DNA of 53,901 bases from an uncultured Rubrobacteraceae bacterium (GTDB lineage: Bacteria; Actinomycetota; Rubrobacteria; Rubrobacterales; Rubrobacteraceae), in NCBI GenBank assembly GCA_902806065.1, contig CADCVE010000005.1, positions 1 to 53,901 of the forward strand, given 5' to 3'. A program made the position numbers and the translations under genes. Positions 23,553 to 32,366 of the stretch are shown piece by piece (position 1 is the stretch's first letter; every line of letters starts with the position of its first letter). Below the pieces are notes generated by a model, which ran no database searches, had not been told where the DNA came from, and was given only the letters and a program-made list of their open reading frames with translations.

Positions 23553-26081
23553 GTGACCCAGGCACCAGAGCGGTATATGGGGGGTGGCCTACCCCGCAAA
23601 GAGGACCCGGCGCTGGTAACTGGCCGGGCCAATTGGACCGATAACATCCAGCTCCCGGGGATGCTTCACTTGGCACTCCTACGCAGCCCGTTCGCCCACG
23701 CCAAAGTAACCCACCTGGACGTTTCGGGCGCTTTGGATCGCCCCGGCGTCGTCGCGGCCTTCACGGGCGAGGATCTCGCGGACGAGTGGCCGGGCGGCGT
23801 TCCCTGCGCAGCGGTGGTGACCGAGGAGCAGAATACTCCCTTTCAAGCTCCAATCGTCACGGACGAAGCAAGGTACATGGGCGACGTTGTGGCGGTGGTG
23901 TTGGCGACGGATCGCTACAAGGCCCAGGACGCTTTGGAGTCTATCGAGGTGGACTATGAGCCCCTGGGCGTGGTCGTGGATATGGAGAGTGCTTTAGAAG
24001 AAGGATCTCCGCTGGTACACGAGGAACTGGGAACCAACGAGTGCTTCACCTTCACCGCGGGGGTCGGGAACGTAGACGAACTCTTCGACAAGACGGACGA
24101 CCCGGATGACCAGGCTGCGGCCGCACGAGCACCCGATGTACAAGGCGAAGGGGACACGGACGCCGCCTTCGCCAAGGCGAACGTAGTTATCAAGGAGCGT
24201 TACATCCAGCAGCGGCTCCTACCGACCGCCATCGAGCCTCGTGCTACCGTCGCCTTTCAAGACCCCGGACACAACGGGTACGTGGTGTATTCGGCAACCC
24301 AGGTGCCGCATCTCGCGAAGATCGTGCTCTCTCTGGCTACCGGAATACCGGAGAACGAGATCCGGGTCGTGGCTCCGGACGTGGGCGGGGGGTTCGGTTC
24401 CAAGCTGAACGTGTACCGCGAGGAGATCCTGGCCCTCGTACTGGCCAAGAAGTTGGGCACGCCCGTCAAGTTCAACGAGGACCGCTCGGAGAACTACCAG
24501 GCGACCATCCACGGGCGCGGCCAGATCCAGGACATAGAGTTGGCCGCCACATCGGAGGGCAGGATCCTCGGTCTGAGGGTTAAGCTCCTGGATGACATGG
24601 GTGCCTACCTGCAGCTTCTGACCCCTGCTATCTCGGTCAGTGGGGCCGCCATGTTCCCCGGCGTCTACACCTTTGACGCGTTCTCTATCGAGATCAAGGG
24701 AGTCTTCACCAACCTGACCCCGACCGACGCTTACCGCGGCGCTGGCCGTCCCGAGGCGGCATACGCTATCGAGAGGGCCGTGGACTCCCTGGCCCGCAAG
24801 CTGGACATGGACCCGGCCGAGGTGCGGCGCAAGAACTTCTATGAGCCGTTCGACGAGCCGACCGAGACCCCCGGCGGTTTGCAGTACGACTCCATGAACA
24901 TGCAGGCAGCGATGGACCGTCTGGTAGAGCTGGCGGATTACGAGGGCCTGCGCCGCGAGCAGCAACAGCGGCGTGAGAACAACGATCCCGTCCAGCTCGG
25001 CCTCGGTTTCTCGACCTACACGGAGATCTGTGGTCTGGGACCCTCGCAGGCCCTCGCCGGGCTGGGACTCGGTGGCGGCGGCTGGGAGGCGGCCAACGTC
25101 AGGATGCTCGTGACGGGCAAGGTCGAGGTCGCAACCGGCACCTCCCCCCACGGCCAGGGCCACGAGACCTCCTGGGCTCAGATAGCCGCCGACGCCCTGG
25201 GCGTCACCCCCGACGACGTGGTGGTCATTCACGGAGATACGGCGGCCGTGCCCTTCGGCCGTGACACGTACGGCTCAAGGAGCCTCGCTGTGGGCGGCAT
25301 AGCGGTGCATCTGGCCTGCGAGAAGGTCGTGGACAAGGCCAAGAAGATAGCCGCGCACATGCTGGAGGCCGCCGAGGACGACCTGGAGTTCGAGGGTGGC
25401 AAGTTCAGTGTAGCTGGCTCACCCGACCAGAACGTCAGCATACAGGACGTCGCGGGCGGCGCGTACCTGGGTGCCGACATTCCAGAGGGGATGGAGCCAA
25501 CCCTCAACGAGAATATGACCTTCGACCCGCCCAACTTCACCTTCCCGTTTGGCGCGCATCTGTGCGTCACGGAGGTGGATACCGAGACCGGCAAGGCGTG
25601 GGTACGTGATTACTACGCGGTGGACGACTGTGGTCCGGTGATCAACCCGATCATCGTGGACGGCCAGTTGCACGGCGGGTTGGCTCAGGGTATCGCGCAA
25701 GCCCTGTACGAGGGGGTCATCTACTCCGAGGAAGGCAACCTGATGACCGGCTCGATGGTGGATTACATGATCCCCGGTGCCCCCGAGCTTCCCAACTTCA
25801 CTCTGGACCGGACGGTCACCCCTTCCCCGAGCAACCCGCTGGGAGTCAAGGGCGTGGGCGAGGCTGGGACTATCGGCTCACCGCCCGCCGTCATGAACTC
25901 CATCATCGACGCCCTGTCACCCCTCGGAGTGAAGCATATGGACATGCCCGCGCTCCCGATGCGGGTGTGGAACGCTATCCAGGATGCCCAAGGCAACGCC
26001 GCCGCATCGGGTGAGTACGACGCCGCGCTCGGGTCCCGCGAGGCCGACGTGAAGCAAGAGGGAAGGAGTGAAGAGAAGTGA
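23553..26081 (+). CDS. coxL: CoxL-like molybdenum-binding large subunit, form II
   Basis: An 842-residue xanthine-oxidase-family large subunit carrying molybdenum cytosine dinucleotide. The active-site loop reads AYRGAGR (residues 393-399), the form II signature, not the AYxCSFR loop of true aerobic CO dehydrogenase. The essential Glu lies at 770 (GVGEAG), and GGGFGSK, GHQ-type and QGHE segments contact the cofactor. An acidic low-complexity insertion at about residues 175-205 (DKTDDPDDQAAA) is unusual. Substrate of form II enzymes is mostly unknown, with weak CO activity reported for some. GTG start 23553. Confidence 0.93.
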   Translation: MTQAPERYMGGGLPRKEDPALVTGRANWTDNIQLPGMLHLALLRSPFAHAKVTHLDVSGALDRPGVVAAFTGEDLADEWPGGVPCAAVVTEEQNTPFQAPIVTDEARYMGDVVAVVLATDRYKAQDALESIEVDYEPLGVVVDMESALEEGSPLVHEELGTNECFTFTAGVGNVDELFDKTDDPDDQAAAARAPDVQGEGDTDAAFAKANVVIKERYIQQRLLPTAIEPRATVAFQDPGHNGYVVYSATQVPHLAKIVLSLATGIPENEIRVVAPDVGGGFGSKLNVYREEILALVLAKKLGTPVKFNEDRSENYQATIHGRGQIQDIELAATSEGRILGLRVKLLDDMGAYLQLLTPAISVSGAAMFPGVYTFDAFSIEIKGVFTNLTPTDAYRGAGRPEAAYAIERAVDSLARKLDMDPAEVRRKNFYEPFDEPTETPGGLQYDSMNMQAAMDRLVELADYEGLRREQQQRRENNDPVQLGLGFSTYTEICGLGPSQALAGLGLGGGGWEAANVRMLVTGKVEVATGTSPHGQGHETSWAQIAADALGVTPDDVVVIHGDTAAVPFGRDTYGSRSLAVGGIAVHLACEKVVDKAKKIAAHMLEAAEDDLEFEGGKFSVAGSPDQNVSIQDVAGGAYLGADIPEGMEPTLNENMTFDPPNFTFPFGAHLCVTEVDTETGKAWVRDYYAVDDCGPVINPIIVDGQLHGGLAQGIAQALYEGVIYSEEGNLMTGSMVDYMIPGAPELPNFTLDRTVTPSPSNPLGVKGVGEAGTIGSPPAVMNSIIDALSPLGVKHMDMPALPMRVWNAIQDAQGNAAASGEYDAALGSREADVKQEGRSEEK

Positions 26082-26929
26082 TTCCGGTAGCCTTTGACTA
26101 CGAGGTCGCCGAGTCGGTCGACCACGCAATAGAGTTGCTCGGGCAGCATGGGGAGGATGCCAAGCTCATAGCCGGGGGGCACTCCCTCATACCGATTATG
26201 CGGCTCAGGCTGGCCGCGCCGTCCGTGCTGATCGACCTGGACAGGCTGGACGATCTGAACTACGTCCGCGACGAGGGTGACCACCTGGCTATCGGCGCCA
26301 TGACCCGCCACCGCGATGTGCATTACAACGAGCTGGTCCGGGAGCACTGCGGCATCCTGGGTTATACCGCCGGGCTACTGGGCGACCCTTCGGTCCAGCA
26401 CCGGGGAACCCTCGGCGGGACTCTCGCTCACGGCGACCCCGCCGGCGACATGCCGAGTGTGATCTCCGCACTGGAAGGGACCATAGTGGTAAAGGGTCCG
26501 GACGGAGAGCGCACCGTGGGCGCTTCGGACTTCTTCAAGGACTACCTGTTCACGGACCTCGACGAGCAGGAGGTTGTAACGGAGGTTCGGGTCCCCAAGC
26601 TCAGCTCGGATACCGGCTGGTCGTACAAGAAGTTCAGCCGCCGGTCGCAGGACTGGGCCATAGTCGGCGTGGCGGCGGTCGTGGAGAAGTCCAACGGTAA
26701 CATCGACTCCGCTCGCATCGGGCTTACCAGCATGGGCTCCACTCCTATAAGAGCCACCGCCACCGAGCAAGCACTCTCGGGAGCCAGCCCGGATCAGGTC
26801 GCCGAAGCGGCCAATTCCGCCGATGAGGGCACTAGCCCCGGTACGGACGACGCAGCCTCGGCCGAGTTCCGGCGGCACCTGGCCCGGGTGTGGACCCGGC
26901 GAGCCATAGAGGAGGCTCTGAATCGTTGA
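26078..26929 (+). CDS. coxM: CoxM-like FAD-binding medium subunit
   Basis: A 283-residue FAD subunit of the molybdenum hydroxylase. N-terminal AGGHSLIPIMRLRLA and central GDPSVQHRGTLGG-type motif (here LGDPSVQHRGTLGGTLAHGDP) bind FAD, and the C-terminal CO_deh_flav_C domain follows. GTG 26078 overlaps the coxL stop by 4 bases. It accepts electrons from CoxS and passes them to the respiratory chain. The order S-L-M differs from the M-S-L order of classic form I clusters. Confidence 0.94.
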   Translation: MIPVAFDYEVAESVDHAIELLGQHGEDAKLIAGGHSLIPIMRLRLAAPSVLIDLDRLDDLNYVRDEGDHLAIGAMTRHRDVHYNELVREHCGILGYTAGLLGDPSVQHRGTLGGTLAHGDPAGDMPSVISALEGTIVVKGPDGERTVGASDFFKDYLFTDLDEQEVVTEVRVPKLSSDTGWSYKKFSRRSQDWAIVGVAAVVEKSNGNIDSARIGLTSMGSTPIRATATEQALSGASPDQVAEAANSADEGTSPGTDDAASAEFRRHLARVWTRRAIEEALNR

Positions 26930-27858
26930 GCGAAGCGGTTGACGGACGCCGGGGGGCCTTGCCCCCCGGCGTTTCGCATTCCCCGCAACTACGAGAGAGA
27001 CTTCGGGAAGACAGTTACCTGGCCGACGAAGGTCTCAGTACAGCTATCTTCCTCGCTCTCAAGCTCGGCCGTCCGCTCTTTCTCGAAGGCGAGGCCGGGG
27101 TCGGAAAGACCGAGGTCGCTAAAGTCCTCAGCAGGCTGCTCGACACCCCGCTCATCCGGCTGCAGTGCTACGAGGGGATAGACGTCCATCAGGCGGTCTA
27201 TGAATGGGACTACGCTCGCCAGCTCCTGCACATCAGGACGGCGGAGGCGTTTGGGGAGAAGGAGGATAGGCAGCGTTTCGAGGATGAGCTTTATACGCGG
27301 CAGTTCCTGGTAAGCCGACCGCTGTTGCAGGCGCTTGAGCATCAGGGGCCGAGTCCGCCGGTCTTGCTTATAGATGAGGTGGACCGGGCTGATGATGAGT
27401 TCGAGGCTTTTCTGCTGGAGATCCTCTCGGATTTTGCGATCACCATTCCGGAGCTTGGGACCGTGGCGGCCGAACGGCCACCGGTGGCCGTCCTCACCTC
27501 GAACCGGACGCGTGAGGTCCACGACGCGCTAAAGCGACGTTGCCTGTACTTCTACATAGACCATCCTGACGTGAAACGGGAGATAGAGATAGTACGGTTG
27601 AGGGTCCCCGGTGCGGAGGAGCACCTGGCCCGGCAGGTGGCGAAGGCCGTGCAGAACCTGCGGAGCATGAACCTGTACAAGCCGCCTGGCGTTGCCGAGA
27701 CCCTGGATTGGACCGAGGCGTTGGTTGCTTTAGGGGCTAAGGAGTTGGACGAGGGCCTGATCGAGGCTACGTTAGGGTCGGTAGTGAAGTACCGTGAGGA
27801 TCAGCAGCGCGTCCTTGGGGAGAGTCTGAGGCTGCTCGTGGCGAGCGGTGGTATCTAG
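26926..27858 (+). CDS. coxD: CoxD-like MoxR AAA+ ATPase
   Basis: A 310-residue MoxR ATPase with GEAGVGKTE, VLLIDEVDRAD and LTSNRTREVHDALKRRC. In CO dehydrogenase clusters CoxD is needed for assembly of the copper-sulfur part of the active site; here with a form II enzyme its exact task is uncertain. TTG 26926 overlaps the coxM stop by 4 bases, with GGAGG 10 bases upstream. A very strong hairpin lies within the first codons. It overlaps coxE, its VWA partner, by 11 bases. Confidence 0.9.
   Translation: MSEAVDGRRGALPPGVSHSPQLRERLREDSYLADEGLSTAIFLALKLGRPLFLEGEAGVGKTEVAKVLSRLLDTPLIRLQCYEGIDVHQAVYEWDYARQLLHIRTAEAFGEKEDRQRFEDELYTRQFLVSRPLLQALEHQGPSPPVLLIDEVDRADDEFEAFLLEILSDFAITIPELGTVAAERPPVAVLTSNRTREVHDALKRRCLYFYIDHPDVKREIEIVRLRVPGAEEHLARQVAKAVQNLRSMNLYKPPGVAETLDWTEALVALGAKELDEGLIEATLGSVVKYREDQQRVLGESLRLLVASGGI
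26946..26972 (+). repeat. 12-base perfect hairpin at the 5' end of coxD
   Basis: ACGCCGGGGGGC pairs perfectly with GCCCCCCGGCGT around a CTT loop, followed by TTC. It looks like a terminator or attenuator stem but lies inside the coding start of coxD. Confidence 0.8.
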
Positions 27859-29011
27859 GGACGTGCCGCAACAGAAAGCGCCGGTGCTCCAGGCGGCGGT
27901 GGCCTTCGGGCGCCTCCTCCGGCGGGCCGGTATAGCGGCGGGGCCAGACCGGGTAGTCGAGTTTACCCGGGCCTTGGAGGAGTTGGACGTTACCCGTCGT
28001 GAGGACGTCTACTGGGCAGGTAGGTTGACGCTGTGCTCCCGTCGGGAGGACCTCGACCTCTACGACAAGTTGTTTCGGGTGTTCTGGGAAGGGGCGGGGC
28101 TCACGCAGGCTCGGAAGCCGAAGATGCGTGTCTCGATCTCCCTCAGCGAAGATTCCGTGCAGCCGCCGAAGAAGACCGCCGAGAAGAACGATCAGGGTGA
28201 GGAGATGGTCCGTCTCCGCTACAGTCCCGTCGATGTACTGAGAAAGAAGGATTTCGCCCTTTATACGCCTGAGGAGTTCGCCGAGCTACACAAGCTCATG
28301 GCGAACCTCGACCTCTCTGGGACGCCGCGCAGGAGCCGCCGCCTCGACCCCGCACCCCGAGGCCGCCACGACCCGAGGATGACTCTCCGCGGCGCCCTGC
28401 GTACCGGAGGCGAGCCGCTTCGCCACCGCTTCCGGAAGCCCAGGAGCCGGCCGAGGAGGTTAGTGCTTTTGTGCGACATCTCCGGTTCGATGGCCCCCTA
28501 CAGCCGGACGCTTATACGATTCATGCATGCGGGCGTGGTCTCTGGAGTGCAATTGGAGGCTTTTGTTCTCGGCACCCGGCTGACCCGAATAACGCGGGAG
28601 CTTACGAGCCGGGACCCGGATCGTGCCATGAAGGAGGCATCTGAGGCGATCCGGGACTGGTCCGGCGGAACGCGGCTCGGGGACACTGTAAAGGAGTTCG
28701 TGGATCGCTGGGGCCAGCGCGGTATGGCCCGCGGCTCGGTCGTCGTGATACTCTCCGACGGTTGGGACCGGGGAGACGTCGAGGTGCTCGCCGAGCAGAT
28801 GATGCGCCTGCACCGCCTGGCCTACAAGGTCATCTGGGTCAACCCATTAAAGGCTGCACCTGGATACCAGCCGCTAGCGCGGGGTATGGCGGCGGCGCTA
28901 CCCCACGTGGACGTCTTTCTCTCCGGTCATAACTTCGAGTCTTTGGAGAAGTTAGCCCGGACTATAACTGGGGCGGCTTCAGAGAAGCAAAGAGGAGGAG
29001 GTCCGGGATGA
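27848..29011 (+). CDS. coxE: CoxE-like VWA-domain protein
   Basis: A 387-residue protein with a C-terminal von Willebrand A domain. The MIDAS metal motif is DISGSM at 210-215, with downstream Thr and Asp positions (GGTRLG, LSDGWDRGD). N-terminal region is helical. CoxE partners the AAA+ ATPase CoxD in maturing the molybdenum enzyme. GTG 27848 overlaps coxD; its stop overlaps the next start (ATGA). Confidence 0.88.
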   Translation: MVSRDVPQQKAPVLQAAVAFGRLLRRAGIAAGPDRVVEFTRALEELDVTRREDVYWAGRLTLCSRREDLDLYDKLFRVFWEGAGLTQARKPKMRVSISLSEDSVQPPKKTAEKNDQGEEMVRLRYSPVDVLRKKDFALYTPEEFAELHKLMANLDLSGTPRRSRRLDPAPRGRHDPRMTLRGALRTGGEPLRHRFRKPRSRPRRLVLLCDISGSMAPYSRTLIRFMHAGVVSGVQLEAFVLGTRLTRITRELTSRDPDRAMKEASEAIRDWSGGTRLGDTVKEFVDRWGQRGMARGSVVVILSDGWDRGDVEVLAEQMMRLHRLAYKVIWVNPLKAAPGYQPLARGMAAALPHVDVFLSGHNFESLEKLARTITGAASEKQRGGGPG

Positions 29012-29604
29012 AGGTAGAGATCGTGGTGTTTGACGGATTCGATGAGCTAGATGCCATCGCGCCTTTCGAGGTGTTGAAGGAAGCGGCCTTCGGCGGGGCC
29101 GACGTAGAGGTCGGTCTTGTTACCCTAAACGAGACCGAGGAGATCGTCGCCGCTCACGGGTTGCGGGTAAGGCCCGACGGCAGGCTCGGCGAGAGGCCGG
29201 AGGTGTTGATCGTTCCCGGAGGCGGTTTTGTCGGCCACTCCTCGCGGGGAGTTAGGGCCGAGATCCGGCGTGGCGACTTGCCAAAGGCTATCGTCCGCTT
29301 GCATGACGCCGGTGCCATGGTCGCATCGGTCTGCACGGGGGCCATGCTCCTTGCCGCCGCAGGATTGACCAAAGGCCGACCGGCAACCACGAACCACGCG
29401 GCGATGCAAGAACTCGGAGATACTGGCGCCGAGGTTGTAAAAGCTCGCGTCGTAGATGACGGAGACCTCGTGACGGCGGGAGGGGTGACTTCAGGGCTCG
29501 ATTTGGGGCTGTGGCTGATCGAACGTTACTTCGGCGCTCCGGGCGCTTCCGTGATGGAGAATGTGCTGGAATACGAGCGCCGCGGAGTGGTATGGCGACG
29601 CTAG
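29008..29604 (+). CDS. DJ-1/PfpI-family protein inside the cox operon
   Basis: A 198-residue DJ-1/PfpI-like protein. The nucleophile-elbow Cys109 sits in SVCTGAMLL, and an N-terminal Glu-containing stretch (FDGFDELDAIAPFEVL) supplies the usual acidic partner. Members act as isocyanide hydratases, glyoxalases, chaperones or regulators; GATase1-like AraC regulators have the same domain, but no HTH is fused here. It overlaps coxE by 4 bases, so it belongs to the operon. Its task beside a molybdenum hydroxylase is not known. Confidence 0.85.
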   Translation: MKVEIVVFDGFDELDAIAPFEVLKEAAFGGADVEVGLVTLNETEEIVAAHGLRVRPDGRLGERPEVLIVPGGGFVGHSSRGVRAEIRRGDLPKAIVRLHDAGAMVASVCTGAMLLAAAGLTKGRPATTNHAAMQELGDTGAEVVKARVVDDGDLVTAGGVTSGLDLGLWLIERYFGAPGASVMENVLEYERRGVVWRR

Positions 29605-29626
29605 AGGAAAGAGAAGGAGACGTTAC

Positions 29627-29941
29627 GTGAATCCAGTCGTGGACAAGGTTGCAAAGTGGCGTGAGGAGGATAAGAAGGTCGCCATGGCCACGGTGGTCAA
29701 GGTCGAGAGATCCGGGCCTCTAGGTCCCGGTACCTCGATGGCTGTCTCCGAGGATGGTCAGGTGGCGGGGTCGGTGAGCGGCGGGTGTGTGGAGCCGGCG
29801 GTCTACGAAGAAGCGATGGAGGCGATAGAAAGCGGGAGGCCGAAGCTTCTGACGTACGGCATCTCCGATGACGAGGCGTTTGGCGTGGGGTTGACGTGTG
29901 GTGGGATCGTTCACATCTTTGTGGAGAGGGTAGATTGGTAG
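29627..29941 (+). CDS. XdhC/CoxI N-terminal-domain protein
   Basis: A 104-residue protein equal to the XdhC_CoxI domain (VDKVAKWREEDKKVAMATVV then GSVSGGCVEP and GLTCGGIVHIFVE). XdhC binds molybdenum cofactor and helps its sulfuration and insertion. GTG 29627 follows GAAGGAG. The partner Rossmann domain is coded separately by the next gene, one base overlapping, so the classic two-domain protein is split. Confidence 0.88.
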   Translation: MNPVVDKVAKWREEDKKVAMATVVKVERSGPLGPGTSMAVSEDGQVAGSVSGGCVEPAVYEEAMEAIESGRPKLLTYGISDDEAFGVGLTCGGIVHIFVERVDW

Positions 29942-30792
29942 TGAGCATCCTCGAACGCTGGCACGCGGCCCTCGTCGGGCAGTCACCCGTGGCGATCGCG
30001 ACCGTAATACAGGGTCCGGGGACGGGGGGCAAGGTGCTGGTCTCCCCGGAGGACCACGTCGGCAGCGCGGGCAACGAGGACCTCGACCGGGCTATCATCG
30101 AGGGGGCGCGGGCGATGCTCGAAGGCGGCAAGACCGGGACGGCGCACTACGGTCCGCGCGGGCAGCGACGCATGGAGGACGTCGCGGTCTTTATCCAGTC
30201 CTTCGCTCCGCCGCCCAAGATGTACGTATTTGGGGCCATAGACTTTGCAAGTGCGGTAGCGCGTATTGGAAAGTTCATGGGTTACCGGGTCACCGTTTGT
30301 GATGCGCGGGCGGTCTTTGCCACGCGGGACCGGTTCCCTTCGGCTGATGAGATTGTGGTGGCGTGGCCGGACGAGTTCTTGAAGACGGCCGAGGTGGACA
30401 AGCGCACGGTCATCTGCGTGCTCACCCACGACCCCAAGTTCGACGTGCCGGTTCTGAAGGCCGCGCTCGAAACTCCGGCGGGTTATATAGGGGCGATGGG
30501 TAGCCGGCGGACTCACGACAACCGGACGGCGCGTTTGAAGGAAGAGGGGATCACAGATGAGGAGCTTGCGCGTATTAGTAGTCCGGTTGGGTTGGATATC
30601 GGGTCGCGCACACCGGAGGAGACGGCCGTAGCGATAGCCGGAGAGATCATAGCGCAGCGCACCGGACATTCGGGAGGGCGGCTCGCGGAACGGTCGGGAC
30701 CCATACACGCGCAGGAGCCGGACACGGCTACCTCGCCTGACGCGAGGGACGCGGAACGAAGCGCCGCGGAGGCCGCAGTTCGGGAGAGATGA
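29941..30792 (+). CDS. XdhC C-terminal-domain protein (Moco maturation factor)
   Basis: A 283-residue protein with an N-terminal XdhC-like part and the XdhC Rossmann fold (YVFGAIDFASAVARIGKFMGYRVTVCDAR, VAWPDEFL, IGAMGSRRT). It should hand sulfurated molybdenum cofactor to the CoxL subunit. GTG 29941 overlaps the preceding stop by one base and the next gene begins in the last codons. The C-terminal 35 residues are a charged, low-complexity tail. Confidence 0.87.
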   Translation: MSILERWHAALVGQSPVAIATVIQGPGTGGKVLVSPEDHVGSAGNEDLDRAIIEGARAMLEGGKTGTAHYGPRGQRRMEDVAVFIQSFAPPPKMYVFGAIDFASAVARIGKFMGYRVTVCDARAVFATRDRFPSADEIVVAWPDEFLKTAEVDKRTVICVLTHDPKFDVPVLKAALETPAGYIGAMGSRRTHDNRTARLKEEGITDEELARISSPVGLDIGSRTPEETAVAIAGEIIAQRTGHSGGRLAERSGPIHAQEPDTATSPDARDAERSAAEAAVRER

Positions 30793-31421
30793 GCGGGATC
30801 TCGGCCATCGTGCTGGCGGCGGGGGCGGGGAGCCGGTTCGGGGGTGGCAAGCTGCTGGCGGACTTCGAGGGTCGGACCCTGATAGAGGCTACTTTGTCGA
30901 AACTGCGCGAGGCGCCGGTAGATGAGATAATCGTGGTGGTCGGAGCCGAAGGGGAAAGGCTACGCAGCATAAGCATCGCGTACGAGACCCGCATAGTCGA
31001 GAACCCGGACTGGGCAGAGGGTATGTCTACCTCGGTACGTGCCGGGCTATTAGCCTGTGCCCCCGACACGCGAGCAGCGGTCGTCTCCCTGGCGGACCAA
31101 CCGCTGGTCGGGGCGGAGGCGGTGGAGAGGCTCGTTGGGGCTTTCGAGGACGGGGCGGAGGTGGCGGTGGCGACCTACGGAGGCGAGCCCCGCAACCCGG
31201 TGCTCTTCGGCCGGCGGGTCTGGCCGCTGCTGTTGCGCGAGTTGTCGGGTGACAGGGGTGCGAGAGTGTTCCTCAAGCGCCATCGAGAATCGGTAACGGA
31301 GGTGCCTTGCGATGATGTAGCTGACCCGGCCGACGTAGATACCGTGGAGGACCTGCGGCGTCTGGAGGAGCGTTCGGAAGCCAGACGCGGCGGGAAGATT
31401 GGTCAAAGGAGGAACTGGTGA
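30789..31421 (+). CDS. MocA-like molybdenum cofactor nucleotidyltransferase
   Basis: A 210-residue NTP-transferase. The N-terminal loop LAAGAGSRFGGGKLL binds the nucleotide; LADQPLV and RNPVLFGRR motifs fit MobA/MocA-type enzymes. It most likely adds CMP to molybdopterin to form MCD, the cofactor form used by CO dehydrogenase-type enzymes. ATG 30789 overlaps XdhC by 4 bases, and its stop overlaps coxG. Confidence 0.85.
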   Translation: MSGISAIVLAAGAGSRFGGGKLLADFEGRTLIEATLSKLREAPVDEIIVVVGAEGERLRSISIAYETRIVENPDWAEGMSTSVRAGLLACAPDTRAAVVSLADQPLVGAEAVERLVGAFEDGAEVAVATYGGEPRNPVLFGRRVWPLLLRELSGDRGARVFLKRHRESVTEVPCDDVADPADVDTVEDLRRLEERSEARRGGKIGQRRNW

Positions 31422-32197
31422 AGCTAGAGAATGAGTTTACCGTAGACGTACCGGTAGAGGACGTCTGGAGCGTGTTGCTCGACCTGGAGCGGATAACGCC
31501 TTGCCTGCCGGGGGCCGCTCTGACGGAGGAGACTGGTGATAGCGAGTACGACGGGAAGATGAAAGTGAAGCTCGGACCCGTCACGCAAGAGTACAAGGGC
31601 ACGGTCAAGATCGAGGAGGCCGACGAGTCCCAGCACCGGGCGGTGCTCAAAGCCGATGGTAAGGACGCCCGGGGACAGGGTACGGCTTCAGCGACCATCA
31701 CCTCCACCCTGCACGATGAAGGGAACGGTAGCACCCGGGTGCAGGTCGAGACCGACATGCAGATCACCGGTCGCGCGTCGCAGTTCGGCCAGGGCATCCA
31801 GCAACAGGTCTCCGAGAAACTCCTCACCCGGTTCGCCGACTGCCTGGAGCAAGAGATCGTGGGCGGCGGAGGAGCCGGAGACGGTACCGGGTCCGCTGCG
31901 ACACAGACCGAGCCGTCCGCGAACGGCTCGTCTGGAGAGTCTCAACCTCAGAGCGGTACCAACCAGCAGGGGGGCGGCCGGCAGGGGGGCGCCCAGCAGG
32001 AAGAAGACGTCGAGGCACTGGACCTCGGCGAGGCGAGCCAGGGTGTGATCCTGGAGCGCGTCAAGCCGCTTGTGCCGATAGCAGCCGGCGTCGGCGTTCT
32101 GCTCGTGTTGTTGTGGCTCTTCAAGAGAGGCGGAAACGGATCCGCAAGCCAGCCAGGTAAAGGGCGAGCGGAATTCGAGGCCCACTTGAGGTTCTGA
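31418..32197 (+). CDS. coxG: CoxG-like SRPBCC protein with C-terminal membrane anchor
   Basis: A 259-residue protein with an N-terminal SRPBCC (CoxG) domain (FTVDVPVEDVWSVLLDLERI, CLPGA), a Gln/Gly-rich linker and a single C-terminal membrane helix (PIAAGVGVLLVLLWLF). CoxG proteins anchor CO dehydrogenase to the membrane and can bind quinones. GTG 31418 overlaps the MocA-like gene. It is the last gene before a terminator. Confidence 0.87.
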   Translation: MKLENEFTVDVPVEDVWSVLLDLERITPCLPGAALTEETGDSEYDGKMKVKLGPVTQEYKGTVKIEEADESQHRAVLKADGKDARGQGTASATITSTLHDEGNGSTRVQVETDMQITGRASQFGQGIQQQVSEKLLTRFADCLEQEIVGGGGAGDGTGSAATQTEPSANGSSGESQPQSGTNQQGGGRQGGAQQEEDVEALDLGEASQGVILERVKPLVPIAAGVGVLLVLLWLFKRGGNGSASQPGKGRAEFEAHLRF

Positions 32198-32271
32198 GCA
32201 GCCGGGACCGCTGGCCGTCCCGAACCGCTTGTAGAAGGGAGCGTCGAAAGGCGCGGTCAGCGGAACATAGC

Positions 32272-32309
32272 AAGGAAAGGCTCCGGGGTTGTCCTCGGAG
32301 CCTTTCCTT
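32272..32309 (+). terminator. Terminator after the cox operon
   Basis: AAGGAAAGGCTCCG pairs with CGGAGCCTTTCCTT (14 base pairs, 10-base loop), 75 bases after the coxG stop. It lacks a T-run beyond the TT of the stem, but stem strength and position fit transcript ending. Confidence 0.65.
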
Positions 32310-32337
32310 AGTTCAGGAAACAGGCGAGATGGCGCCT

Positions 32338-32362
32338 GGGTAGCCTAAACTGGAGGCTACCC
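32338..32362 (-). terminator. Possible terminator for the 32367-32705 gene
   Basis: GGGTAGCC pairs with GGCTACCC around a 9-base loop immediately after the minus-strand stop codon. No T-run. Confidence 0.35.
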
Positions 32363-32366
32363 GGAC

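Noticed and set aside
24219-25232. 337-residue minus-strand frame opposite coxL
   Set aside because: Antisense shadow of a well-supported molybdenum subunit gene.
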